Below, one piece after another: positions 20,995 through 32,159 of a stretch of 64,000 bases of DNA. The DNA is from Tenrec ecaudatus (lineage: Eukaryota; Chordata; Mammalia; Afrosoricida; Tenrecidae). Every line of letters begins with the position of its first letter. Within the stretch, counting starts at the first letter, position 1. Both the position numbers and the translations under genes were made by a program. Below the pieces are notes generated by a model, which saw only the letters and a list, made by a program, of their open reading frames with translations, searched no databases and was not told where the DNA came from. The stretch spans positions 115,332,437 to 115,396,436 of the forward strand of contig NC_134538.1 of the NCBI RefSeq assembly GCF_050624435.1, read 5' to 3'.

Positions 20995-22790
20995 GGGGAA
21001 AGTGAAAGTCTTAAAATCAGGAAAAGGATGTGTCAGAGTGGATCCTTTCGCCTTAATTAATTCACTGTGTGTGCTGAGCAGACAACTAGAGCAGCAGGGC
21101 TCTCTGAAGAACAGCGCGTCAGAACCGGAGGCTGGCTTACTAAGAGCGTGCAGGGTGCATATGACACAACCTTGCTGACGAAAATGAAGAGGGCTCACTT
21201 CAAGCATTCACTGATGAAGTCTACAGACTTGAATATGAATTATACCTTTCATGCAAAGAAAGCAAAACGTGCTCCCAAGTCGACTACTAAGCAACATTAT
21301 AAGAAAATATTAAAGTTGTCAAGAATTTCACTTTCACTCAATTCATAATCAGCTGCCATGATCAAGTGGCAACCAGGAACTCAAACTACAGGTGCCATTG
21401 GGACAACCCACTGCCAACGACTCCTTTGACACCCTGAGAGGGAATGATCCCACTTGCGGAACCAGGGTGCGCTTGGCGCAAGCCAGGTGTTTTTAGTCGC
21501 CTCACCCGTGTGTGAAAGGTGGGCAATGAGCAGGAAAGACCGACAAAGAATTACTGTCTTTGAGTTATGTTGCTAATTAAAAAACAACCCAAAAAAGTTG
21601 AAATTACCATGGACTCCCAGAAATATGAACCAATCTCTCTGGGAATAAGTACATCCAGAATATTCCTTAGAAGAGAAGATAGGAAGACTTCCCTAGACCA
21701 GGGGTGCTCAATAAATCAATCGTGCGTGATCTATAGTCGATCGCAAATGTAGTGTGGGTAGGTCACATCGCATTAAAAAAATAGACGTAAGCTTATCATC
21801 AATCCCATCACTTAACTGATAGGCAGCGCAGCCAATCAAATGTAACCTTAGATGTCGAACGAATACACAAATAACTTCAGTAAGGGCAGCAAAACTGACT
21901 TGCTAAGTTATCGCCAATTTTTAGACCTTAATTTTTGTTTCTCTTAAATGTAAGAAAGGTATTAAAGTGAATGGGGGTACTGGACCAAGTAAGAAGATAA
22001 AACATATCACTTTCCTGCGGAAAGGGAGATTTTGACACTACAAACCGACATTCAGCTGAAGTCCAGAGCACAGGAGCAGTTCTGGAACTTCCCCACGGAG
22101 GGAAAGCACCCAAACATGAGAAAATGTGCTCCCTCCTTGACTGCATGACTCGGCTCTACTTACTCATGTGTCAGCCTTTTCCCACATAAAGATCATTAAG
22201 TCCCAGTACCGTTCCACCATGACTGAGATCATTTGGAAGTGTGCTTGAGGCTCATTGTCAGCACCTACTCTCCGGACTATGCATCCCTGTCTCATTCCAT
22301 TCAGTGCAAGTCATCAGAGTAAACTCAGGTAACGACAAAAAATGTACATCGTTAATTGTGTTGTATTGTGCCATATGGACTCATACGATTATGCAAGGTA
22401 CATAAACATACATTGTATTTATAAAGAATTCTCAATGCATTTCTGAATAAATAAATAAAAATAAATATATGTTTTGCATTTTTGCAGTTGGTAGATCATT
22501 TTGACTTGATCATTTTATAAGTAGCTCCCATGCTGGAAAAGTGTGAGCCCCCTGCTTTAGACACACTATCAGGAGGGACGAGTCTCTGAAGAAGGAAATC
22601 ATGCTAAGGAGAAGCTCAGCCAAAAAGTCAAAGACTCTCAATTCGATGGATGAGCAAAATGCCTACAACTGCAGGGGGCATGGTATGGGACTGAGAAACG
22701 TCCGCTTGTATGGTTGTGACCAACTTGAACAACGTAAGTTTGCCGTGAATTGGAACAAAACTGAATGACACTTCACAACAACAAAAATTA
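20995..22790 (+). mobile_element. RTE (BovB-like) LINE, split by a hAT element
   Basis: Decayed RTE reverse-transcriptase region and 3' end on the plus strand. Landmarks are TCAGGAAAAGGATGTGTCAG (motif preceding RT block C), GACACAACCTTGCTGACG (the F/YADDT catalytic block), ACCATGGACTCCCAG and, after the hAT insertion, CTATCAGGAGGGACGAGTC and the tail GTGAATTGGAACAAAACTGA. The YADD box itself is degraded and all frames are interrupted. The LINE is continuous if 21699-22554 plus one target duplication is removed. Confidence 0.8.
21699..22554 (+). mobile_element. hAT DNA transposon, internally deleted, nested in RTE
   Basis: 856 bp with inverted ends CAGGGGTGCTCA (left) and TGAGCCCCCTG (right), flanked by 8-bp target copies CCCTAGAC (21691-21698) and CTTTAGAC (22555-22562), which differ by two C/T changes. 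Decayed coding pieces remain in order. One resembles the N-terminal start of a hAT transposase (SKKIKHITF, from about 21980). Another is the C-terminal dimerisation region (KIIKSQYRSTMTE, about 22190; residues like PDYASL near 22275). The central catalytic part is missing. The C-terminal wording resembles the Charlie8/GTF2IRD2-type hAT group. Confidence 0.8.
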
Positions 22791-22803
22791 TAGTCACTTA
22801 CAG

Positions 22804-22995
22804 CATTGGTTCTCCACCTTCCTAATGTCGCGGCCCTTTCCTACAGTTCCTCGTGTTGTGGTGACCCCAAACCATAAAATTATTTTCGTTCCTACTTCAT
22901 AATTGTAATTTTTCTACTGTTATGAATCAGGGGACCCCTGCGAAAGGGTCGTTCAATCCCCAAAGGGTTCACAACCCACAGGTTAATAACCGCTG
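22804..22995 (-). mobile_element. SPIN-type hAT miniature (space invader)
   Basis: 192 bp with hAT ends CATTGGTTCTCCACC and GGTTAATAACCGCTG, the latter being the reverse of the SPIN start CAGTGGTTCTCAACC. It has a perfect 8-bp target duplication ACTTACAG at 22796-22803 and 22996-23003. Internal sequence (TGTTGTGGTGACCCC, CGTTCCTACTTCATAATTG) follows the SPIN consensus as I recall it. Non-autonomous, no coding capacity. Such elements entered some mammal lineages, tenrec included, by horizontal transfer; that is literature knowledge, not visible here. Confidence 0.85.
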
Positions 22996-23003
22996 ACTTA
23001 CAG

Positions 23004-23540
23004 TGATTTGAGGTTATGTGATGTAATTCATTTTTAGATATAATCTTTTAAAATTACTTGTGCGCAGTGAGAAATTCAGTTATTTAATTGAAAACATTAA
23101 AGATTATTTTGAAAAAGTTACTGTTTTAAAATTATTTCATTGACTAAATAAACACATGGTAACAACTGAAATAAAATGGTATTTGTAGTTTAAATAATCA
23201 AGTAGCATTAAACATGGGAGAGGTTCTTCAAGGATAAGAGAATTGACCAGTTTACTTTTCTTTTACTTTTTCCAAGATGGGCATTTAAGTTCCAAAAAAA
23301 CATATTCCAAATCCACGCCTGTGCACCTGCCTGTCAATCTGCTGCAATAGACGGTATGCGGATTTTTTTTGTCCAAAGAGTAGTTTGGGATTTATCATGG
23401 TGGAACAATATAGCATTGTAATCACATCAGAAAATGTGTTTTGACTTTTATTTATTTATTTTTTCATGATCGCTTTGCCTTGACTTTTATTTTTAAAGAC
23501 ATTTGAGTAGTTAAGGATCTCAGTCATGACACAGTTTTTT
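23004..23540. other. AT-rich unique sequence
   Basis: No gene or repeat recognised. Several oligo-A and oligo-T runs. Confidence 0.4.
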
Positions 23541-23544
23541 AAAT

Positions 23545-23860
23545 TATGAATTATGCCCTCATCCCACAAAAATTAATTTATTGAGGCTTTAACCCCTGAC
23601 ACATATGATCATGACCTTAACAGGATGTTTGAAGATATTATCACTTAATTTCAGGTCAGACCAGAGTAGAATAATCCCAATCCAAGTCGAGTAGGATCCT
23701 ATCAAAGAGACGAGGCTCAGGGAGACAGAAAGACAGCCACGGGGAGACGAGCCTGCCAGCAGAGGAGGACGGGAGGCTCCCAGAGCTGAGAGAAGAAGGA
23801 AGGGTCTCTAGAACTTTGGGCATTGATTGTCCTGTGACACACAAGATTTAAGCTAATCAG
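23545..23860 (+). mobile_element. MLT1/MST-like (ERVL-MaLR) LTR fragment
   Basis: Order of landmarks: TTGAGGCTTTAACCCCTGAC, GATCATGACCTTAACAGG, AGGATCCTATCAAAGAGACG, GACAGAAAGACAGCCACG, AGCCTGCCAGCAGAGGAGGA. This is the layout of MaLR LTRs (leading from a GAAGCCCTAACC-type start through purine-rich sequence). No viral genes. Confidence 0.55.
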
Positions 23861-26350
23861 AATAATTATGAGAGAATATATTTCTGATATTTAGAACCAC
23901 CTATTTTGTAGTATTTTGTAATCAAACCCTGGAGACAAATGCAGAGTCACAGATAGATCCAGAATCTCACTTCTGTTACCATATAGGATATTTTAGCATT
24001 TTAAGAGTACTTTTTGAAAGACTAATGATTCTATTTTTAAGTAGACTAACATGATACCCAATATATGAACATTTAAACAATTTAAAATGAATTTAATTTT
24101 GTTCTTAAAATACAAATTCATTATCAAGGGAATATAGCTGTGCAGTAACACAAGTTATTTATTATCGTCTTGACCTGAAATCCAACATATTTAAATATTG
24201 AAAAACAAAATTGTTTTGGCAACTATAGCCATTAACAAACATTCACAGAACATAACATGTCATGCTTGTTTAGAACAGTTTATTAAAAGCTGAAAATTAT
24301 ATAGACATGGAGAGCAACATTTCTTTGTCCACAAAACAAGAAGCAGAGTATTATGTAAATTGGCAGCTACCGTTCAAAAACATAAATAATATGATGGAGA
24401 AGATTAAAGAAGCACAGAAAAGGAATTTATCAGATTTAAAATCAAGACAAGGAAAACTTCATGGGAAAAATTTATGAATATCAGCTGAGGCACCTAATTT
24501 TACCACAAAAGCTACATTAAAAATGTGCTGTAAAACTCGGCTTATCGTTGGAATTAAATACATCTAAAAAACTGGGAAGTACGTTTCAGGGAAGTGGAAT
24601 CTTTTCCAATTAGTGAAATGTAACCAAGTAATGAGCCAAGCCTCAATGTAGCAACGAGCAGGGAAGGATGAGCGGATACACGTGCTGAGTGCTACATGGA
24701 TAGAACATACAAGTCTCATGAGAAATTGAAAATAAGGGAGCTGATCGAAAGGAAGATGTCTAGAATGATTTTACTTGAATCAGCCATTTGAGCCAGAATG
24801 ACAGTCATCAATGTAGTTCCATATTTGTCTGCAAGGTATTTTCATGTGTGTGTGTGCGTGTGTGTGTGCGTGCGCGCTTTAATCGAATTGAGTCAAAAAA
24901 GACAAGCAGATAGGTTGTTTAAGAATAGTGTGTGCTTTAGGTGACTAAACTGAGAAAAGGCAAGAATCTTTATCAGATTCACAAGAACAGCTCTCCCAAT
25001 TTGTCACGGAGTTTATTTGTTATAATTTAGCAGATACATAGATTGAAAGAAAGACAATGAATGGGAGGTCAAAGTACTGTGGAAAGAAGTAAGTGGAAGT
25101 GAGGTGTCAGTTCAGAAGCCAGATTTATGGGTTCATCTTAGCTATTTTCCTACCTTGTCAGTCTTAAATTTGGTATGGCAAATGTGAATGGAGCAAGAAA
25201 AGGAACCGTTGTGGAAACTGGAACTGGTCCTAGAATTTTCATTTAAATATGCGCATGACATCAGTTAATGGAAAATGATACACATTGTTTTGCATTCACC
25301 TGGCGTTTCTATTAACTTTGTTTTTTTATATTACCATATACACATGGTTTTATTACTACAAGTAATATGCAAAAATATCTGCTTATATTAAAAATAATAA
25401 ACTACAATGACTGTGTAGGATCTTTAAACATTTCAGTATTTGTGAATTTAAAGACTGGTTTGTAAGTTTTCTAAAGGATGCACACAACCCCAAACTGAGA
25501 TAATTGCATTACATCAACTCAAATAATCAAATGGATTGCATTTGACATGTTTTTTAAAAGAAACATATATAGCCTATACATTATAAGCAACCTATAGCTT
25601 TCAGTTAAAATATTTTTGTCCTAATAATGGCAAATAAGATTAGATTGCATATCATTAAAATTAAAATAAAATAAAAATTTTAATCAACATGTGCATATAT
25701 CCTTAAATTGCTGTTTTATAATCAAATAAATTATCTTATAGCTTTTTGAATAGATATGTCTTAATAAAGCTTGGACAAGCTTCTTCATATTTTAAGGGAC
25801 TACAGTATGAACTGTTGTTATTCAGTTTTTTAATACATAGCTGAATAATTCAAACAATAGCAACAGCTAATTCCAAAACTTCTGTAACTTTTTATTATTT
25901 CAGGACATACAAAGTTCCACCAGTTTAAGTGGCCAGTATCTGAATAAGCTGTCTTTTGTTATGTCTATGTTTAATCAGATTTAGGTATTATATATTTTAT
26001 TTGGAGCCATCTGCTTCTTATTATGGGGAGCTCCTCAGCTTCAGGTTTTCTCTTCACAGTTACAGCTGCTTAAACTAAGAGAAGGGTTGGTTCTGTATAG
26101 TTATTGGGAAAAGAAAGGTTCTTTACCTTTGGTTTAATAATTAAGCTTTATAATTTGGATTATAAATTTTTCTGAATGTTTAAGGCATTTTTCAAAAAAT
26201 TAGTTAGGCCTTTAATGTACTAACCTACAAATACTATCTTTTAATAATTACAGCACTAAAGTAAACGTTAGCATGAGATTGTGAATACAATATATTCACA
26301 GTAATTTGGTTCTGAAGCCACATTAAATGTAAGAGACTTAGAGCAACTCC
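23860..26350. other. Long AT-rich unique stretch
   Basis: About 2.5 kb without any of the young repeats that crowd the rest of the window, except the TG microsatellite at 24845. No open frame above 60 codons is present. It could hold conserved non-coding elements or simply be old DNA; sequence alone does not decide. Confidence 0.4.
24845..24877. repeat. (TG)n/(CG) microsatellite
   Basis: TG dinucleotide run with three GC interruptions, ending in TGCGTGCGCGC. The alternating purine-pyrimidine pattern could adopt Z-DNA. Confidence 0.9.
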
Positions 26351-26359
26351 TCCGTGACT

Positions 26360-26640
26360 GTTTAGTGTCATTGAGCTGGTTTCCACTCATGGTGACCTTT
26401 TGAGTGACCGAGAGGAGGTGCCTGACCCTGGGCCAGCCAGTTGTTGCTCTTTTGAGCGCATTGTTGCCGCTACCGTGTCAATTCTTCTCAGTGAAGCTCT
26501 TTTTCTTGTTCACTGACCCTCTGCTTCACCAAGCATAATGCCCTTCTCCAGGGACTGGGCCTCCTGATAACACGTTCGTTCCAAGTGTACGCTTTGACGT
26601 CTCATCAACTTCATCAGTAAAGTAGATGCCTTAGGGATAT
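26360..26640 (-). mobile_element. RTE (BovB-like) LINE 3' end, minus strand
   Basis: The plus strand reads from the reversed tail (CATTGAGCTGGTTTCCACTC) through GTTCACTGACCCTCTGC, CACCAAGCATAATGCCCTTC and TCCAGGGACTGGGCCTCCTG to ATAACACGTTCGTTCCAAG. It is the exact reverse of the order in the sense RTE copies at 13.0 and 56.7 kb. Confidence 0.75.
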
Positions 26641-27463
26641 GTAAAATATTTTTATTATTTCATTGAAGTGTTTTTTATTAGAAAACCATACAGTTATAGC
26701 TTCATACAATCATTTTCTTTTAAAACTCCCAGGAAGGTAAGAGTATGAGGCAATATACTTTTATGTACCTTTGCCCACCTTATGAGGTTTAGATTTTTTT
26801 TTTTAATTCTGGAAAATATTTAGATTACACATGCTTTCTCGGAATCCAGGTATTTTAGGTTTCTTTATGTGAAAAATAAAAGGGCAGTTTATGATATTTG
26901 GCCAGTGGACCACCCTATTGATGTGACCTGAGTTTGTTCTGGGTGCAGTCTATCTTCCTGGTTCTGTGACAGAAATTTCTTTCCTGGTTTTTGATTGTTG
27001 GGGGTATTTTCCTTCTTATGCATCATTTGCACTGTTGTCTTTATATTATTATGTTTTCAACCTTAGCACCGCAGCGCAATTTTGGTGTTTATTGTTCTCT
27101 GTTGGGTCTCCCATCTGTGGGGCACAGGAGGGGTAGCTGGGTAATGATAGTGCTGATGCAGGGGTGGGGCAGGATGATCTGGAGGCAAGGGGTTTCCGAG
27201 TGAATAATGAAGGCAGGAGAGGGGAGGAGCCCTAGAATAGATGGTGATAGATAGCTCATTTTACAGGTGATTTAACCATGCGGGGAGGAGGGGATATCCT
27301 CATACTGACCTGGGGGGGATGATTGAACAATATTCCTTGATATGACTGAATGATTGGATTCAGTTACTTGCCAAGAATACTGTTGAAAAAAGGGCACTTT
27401 AATGGAGATACAGACATTTTTTGTTGTAACTTAATGATGTGTTAATATATAGATGTTATAAAG
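26640..27463. other. Unassigned sequence
   Basis: AT-rich at first, then a G-richer part around 27100-27240. A 70-codon frame (26991-27203) shows no family features. A decayed L1 3' UTR is possible but not demonstrable. Confidence 0.35.
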
Positions 27464-27465
27464 TA

Positions 27466-28235
27466 CCTTAGATACTCGCATATAAGCCGACCCGAGTATA
27501 AGCCGAGATACCTAATTATTACCTGGGAAACTAGAAAAACTGATTGACTCTAGTATGAGCTTAGGGTGAAAAATGCAGAAGCTATTGGTGAGTTTCAATA
27601 AACAAGACAAATGAAAATAAAATTACTAAAAATTGAGACATCAGTGGGGTCATGTATTTAAATATTTATTTTAAATAAAAAACATAAATAAAAGGACAAC
27701 AAGTCACTTAACATTAGTAAGCCAGCACAGTAAGTGGAAAATAGGTCCAACAAAAACAATAAGGTATCAACAATGATACCTTAAGAGTACTATTCCCTGA
27801 GCTCAATCAACAACCAAGCTAAAATGTAAAGAGTTAAAGTCCTTCTAAACTGGATTCCTCGTCATCATCCATATCCCAATGCAGAGCTTCAGCTGGTGTG
27901 AGGTCATCATAGACGCTGTCCTCACTGAGATCGCCGTCATCACCATCACTGCTGTCATTTTCATACAAAGCGCAGTCTTCACTGCCATCCACAGCATTAC
28001 TAATACTACATTTCTGGAAGGCACGTCGCACCATGTCTTCTGGAATGTCTTCCCATGCATCTCGACCCCACTTTGCTATTAACTCTATGTCAGGCATCAT
28101 GAGATTTCCTCCTTTTGTTAGTCGGGCTTGACCAGATGACATTCATTCATGCCACTGACACATGTATAAGCCGAACTCCAGTTTTTCAGCACATTTTTGT
28201 GCTGAAAAACTCAGCTTATACACGAGTATATACTG
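27466..28235 (-). mobile_element. Pogo/Tigger-superfamily DNA transposon, non-autonomous
   Basis: About 770 bp bounded by TA (27464-27465 and 28236-28237). The inverted ends are CCTTAGATACTCGCATATAA on the left and CACGAGTATATACTG on the right. TATAAGCCGA-type motifs recur in both subterminal parts (27482-27506 and 28165-28180). Two perfect small hairpins lie inside (27760-27783 and 28181-28210). The minus strand keeps an open 102-codon frame for the C-terminal tail of a pogo/Tc5-type transposase, while the DNA-binding and DDE regions are absent. It was probably mobilised in trans. Confidence 0.75.
27834..28142 (-). pseudogene. Pogo-type transposase C-terminal tail, frame still open
   Basis: A 102-codon minus-strand frame. 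Residues about 16-50 (MPDIELIAKWGRDAWEDIPE, then RRAFQKCSISNA) match the helix that follows the DDE domain in pogo/Tc5-like transposases, where the usual text is W..AW..IP...V..SF..CGISN..DG.ED. The rest is very acidic (runs of D, E and S), as in the tails of this family. No DDE triad or DNA-binding domain is present, so it is not a transposase. The start methionine is simply the first in frame. It could only be functional if exapted, and nothing shows that. Confidence 0.6.
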
Positions 28236-28984
28236 TAATTTATATTTATGATAAAACAAAAATATAAACTTCATTATTTCCAAATATGTGGAGATGTATT
28301 ACTATTACTTATAATGTTAAAAATAACTTTGCATTCTCTTTTCAAGAGCAGGTTTCCTTCTTGCTTTAAAAGCTCTTTTATCTTATCATACCCTTCATCT
28401 ACAATGAAATTAATAGATACTCTATTCTTCCCAAACTATCATCTCTTTCAGTTTCATATGGCCCAAGTAAACTGGAGGATTTTAAAGGCAAAGCTTATTT
28501 AGAGAAATTGTTATATGCATCTATATGTATTGTGAATTCTGTTATGCCTAAAAATATTCACAGCACTGACCAAATGGTTAATCATAGGTATTTTCTGTGC
28601 CTCGGGGGGTAATATACCTTGGACATTATTCTCTTTCATATTTAGAGTAATATCTTATATCTTGAAAGTTATTGCCAGCCTGTAGTTTTAAATCTACCTA
28701 AAAGTAAAAACGAATATCAAAAAGAACAAACTCATCTATGTTGCATTTACTTTCAAAACTTTCTTTAAACTTTGTTTCCATTGGACAAAAAAAATCTGGG
28801 TATTGTTCCAATACCTTTTCATTTATTTTTTAATGCTCAGTTTTATTCAAGTTCTACATAAAATTTGTCCCATTCCTCTTATTATCACTTAAGAATAGTG
28901 TGTTGCTTGCTTGCACTTTCTGTATCTTCCTGTTTATGACGAACTATATGTTTATATATAAACTGGGATATAAAATAATTACAT

Positions 28985-29152
28985 TTACATGGAATTCTAA
29001 CCATTCGCTGGATTGAACCTGGCTCATAGGGACCCTTTTCAGGGTTCCAGATGTCTTGTAAATCTTTACGAGATCATCTTTCTCACATGGTACGTTTGGA
29101 CCACAACCATGGGTTCGCAGTCCCACACATACCCATGCACCACCAGGACTCC
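28985..29152 (-). mobile_element. AfroSINE, minus strand (cluster copy 1)
   Basis: The plus strand shows CATGGGTTCGCAGTCCC (box-B region) and ACCCATGCACCACCAGGACTC, the reversed head. It is the first of three minus-strand SINE pieces in 460 bases. Confidence 0.7.
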
Positions 29153-29154
29153 TT

Positions 29155-29210
29155 AAAAAAAGCACCCATTGCCATGGAATTGATGCCAACTCATTGTGAT
29201 CCTATAGGTG
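29155..29210 (-). mobile_element. AfroSINE 3' tail fragment (cluster copy 2)
   Basis: CCATTGCCATGGAATTGATG and CCAACTCATTGTGATCC are the reversed SINE tail. The rest of this copy is absent. Confidence 0.65.
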
Positions 29211-29244
29211 GATAATAAACGTGAAGTAAAAACCAACAAACAAA

Positions 29245-29441
29245 TTCATGGCCATCAAGGCCATTCTGACTCACAGTTACCCTCCAAGAGAGTAGGAGTG
29301 GCCTCGTGGGTTCATGAGGCCACACGTCTTTACAGGAGAGAATCCTTTATCCTCCCACACTGAGCGGCTGCTGGGTTCAAACAGCTGGCCTTGTGGTTAG
29401 CAAGCCACCGTGGAACCCACTCTGCCACCAGGGCTCCCATA
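29245..29441 (-). mobile_element. AfroSINE, near full length, minus strand (cluster copy 3)
   Basis: From the reversed tail (AAGGCCATTCTGACTCACAG) through CTTTACAGGAGAGAATCC, TGCTGGGTTCAAACAGCTGG (box B) to TCTGCCACCAGGGCTCC, the reversed start. Confidence 0.85.
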
Positions 29442-29455
29442 TAGACAGGTGGTGA

Positions 29456-29526
29456 CTTCAAAGGGTTCGTTGAAAAATTCCCTTAGGGTTTATTTCTATG
29501 TTCCATGAGCTTTCCAAAGCCCTTTG
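29456..29526. mobile_element. Possible mariner MITE relic
   Basis: CTTCAAAGGGTTCGTTGAAA on the left and TTCCATGAGCTTTCCAAAG on the right are imperfect inverted copies and match the arms of the MITEs at 8118 and 12778. No clear TA-bounded ends. Confidence 0.45.
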
Positions 29527-29529
29527 GCA

Positions 29530-31625
29530 AATGGGGTGAACGGAAACCTTATATTGCAGGAGTGAGAAAATGTTAAATCCCATGAATAGATCAAAATATC
29601 ATTTAAAACAAACTAAATGACTAGAATGAAAATTAGAAATTTACCTAATAATAACAAATATGAAATATACATCAGAAGTGCTTTCTCAGCAAGACATGGT
29701 GAGCGTAACACAATTTCACAGAAAACTGACTTAAATAAAAACCCAACCTACTTAGAAACTCCTTGACCGTTTTCAGTTAGTTCACATTGATCTGTAATGC
29801 GGCATGTTCCCCTCCCATTTTAGAAACAGAAGTCTAGTTTGTAGCTGAGTTTCTTTCTTCCCTAATCTCTGTAGGCAGTACACTCTTCGTTCTCCGTTGT
29901 ATAGGTGGAAAATTTTTCAATAGGTGATTTGAAATTGTTCAGTGCTATAGTTCATTCCATAGGTGTGTTTGTAAGGAGTATTCAGATATATTAAATAATA
30001 AAATACTCCTGCTGAAATGAAAACTTCAAATTATTCTCATGAGATGCTGGCTCATTAGTTATCACTGTGTAAAAATTCTTATAATTAAGTTAGCTTTTAT
30101 GCATATCTTTCCAATACCCCCACAGATACATGCAATGGATATTCTTTGATGGCAGCAAGTCAATCTCCTGAAGTTCTCTGTGCTTTGTAAACTAATGTAA
30201 TTTATGTTCTTTGAGGGCCTCAAGATATGCAGGCTTAACTAACTCAAGTGTTGAACGGCATGAAAAAAATTTTTTTTCACAGTGCTCTTGGTACCTCAAT
30301 TTGTCCAAGACTTTATGGGTTTGATAAAATTATACCCTAAAGGTCATGCCAACCATCCCTGTTCTTCCCTAAGGAATGATGCTTTCATACTAACAGCCAG
30401 AAAAGTGTTAAATTATATTTCTTTCTTTAGCAATTTGAAGCTATGCATTGAACCATTTTCCTACGGCTAGTGCAGATAGGTAGAATAATCAGGGGAAAGA
30501 AATGGCATATGTATCCTGCCTGACTTTCATAAAGCCAGTGATCCACAGCTTAGGATAACATTATCAGTGAGGCCAGAATCTGTTGCAGCTGTCCCAGATA
30601 ATTATTAGCCCAAGGCCTGCTACAAAAATAGAAGCCAAATAGTTTTGCCTGAGAGCTTTGTATATGAAAACTCAAAGAGGATGAAAACATAAATGTTATT
30701 AGGAAAATATTAGGTCCTGTAAAAGTGACTTGATTCATATTTGCCAAATTTGTGGTGGAATCAAATAAAATGTATACTCAATAGCATATACAATTGAAAT
30801 TAATCCCTACTATGTTTATTTTGACTTTGAAAGATATGTTATGCTTAAGATACTGTGCACCGTGCAACCTAATGCTTTAATTCTATCTTATGCGCTGGGG
30901 ATAATACTGCTTCCACTCAAAAATAATCTTAAGGGCCTCCAAAAACCCTTCTCCCCCTCTGCTCTGCAAAGCAGCAGGATTATCAGAGGGTAATATTTCT
31001 TGCCCAAGGATATTTTTTTCAGAATAAAATTAACAGACTTATCCTATGATGAATTAGAATTGTTAAACTAATACACATTTCAAAGGGCTATTAAGTAGGT
31101 AATCATTTACCTATTTTGAAGCCAACAATTAAAATGTGACAAGTAAATGAAGGTACTTTATTTCTCATCACAATCAAGGGGCTCTCCAATTCTGCTTAGT
31201 GCCCCTTTTTACAGTCACTTTTGCTATGGACCAAACTACGCCCAAACTTACTGACTTAACTCCATTTCTTTAGGTCACGTGTGTGGACTGGATGCTTTTC
31301 CTTTGTGACATCTTAACTGATCCCCTCTGAGCTCTTTTACATGTCTCTGCGCAGCTGGCTGGTTGTTTGGCTGGGGCAGACTAGACTCTCACATATCTGA
31401 CCAGTAGTTGACAAGATGATTGAGACATCTTCCTTCATACATACTCCTTCTCCTCCTCATTCTCTAGCAGGTCAGACCGTCTGGTGCAGCTAGTGCTCCA
31501 AGGGTGATAAGCGAGAGAGAAATCTGATGCACGAAACACGTGTGAGACATCCACCTGTACAGTTCCTGTTCTTTGGCTCATTGCCAAAATAAAATCCTAT
31601 AGCTCAGGACAAAGTTCAAGAAGAC
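29530..31625. other. Unique AT-rich sequence
   Basis: Two kilobases with no confident repeat, gene or RNA. The frames at 30282-30470 and 30550-30747 are short and featureless. Confidence 0.4.
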
Positions 31626-31630
31626 TACTG

Positions 31631-32153
31631 TGTTAGTCTGGGCAGACTAGAGAAACAAATCCATGGACACATATATGTGTATAAGAAAGAGATTTATAGA
31701 CAAGAGCAATTGAACATTGAGAAAACATCCGAGCCAAGTCTGGATCAAGTTCGTAAGTTTGATATTAGCCCATATGTCTGATACCAATCTATAAAGTTCT
31801 CTTCAGACTCATGCAACACATGCAATGATGCCAAATGCAGGAAGATCACAGGCCAGTAGATAGAGATTATTTGGATCCAGTGTCATTGGAAACATCTCAG
31901 CACTGGCAGGGTCTCTGTATGGCTTCTCCAGCACCCAGTGGGTCTATGTGTCTTGTTAGCTGTTGTGACTCCCAGGAAGTGAGCAGACAGAGAAAAGGGT
32001 CTCCGCCTTCAAGGAGGAAGTGCTGGATTACCCAGAATTCTCAGGAGGCCATGCCCACACAGAGGCCTCACTGGCTATGATCTGATTGACAAGCTAGACT
32101 CCGACCCTCACTCTTAATCCTCAAATTGACAAACGATTATATAGCTATCACAA
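31631..32153 (-). mobile_element. ERVL/MLT2-like solo LTR, minus strand
   Basis: About 523 bp, opening on the plus strand with TGTTAGTCTGGGCAGACTAG and closing with ATAGCTATCACA, i.e. TG..CA ends. It is related to the LTRs at 4508 and 59691 (shared GAGAAACAAATCCA, TAAGAAAGAGATTTATA, CATCTCAGCACTGGCAGG). No coding capacity. A target duplication is not obvious. Confidence 0.65.
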
Positions 32154-32159
32154 CTCTCT

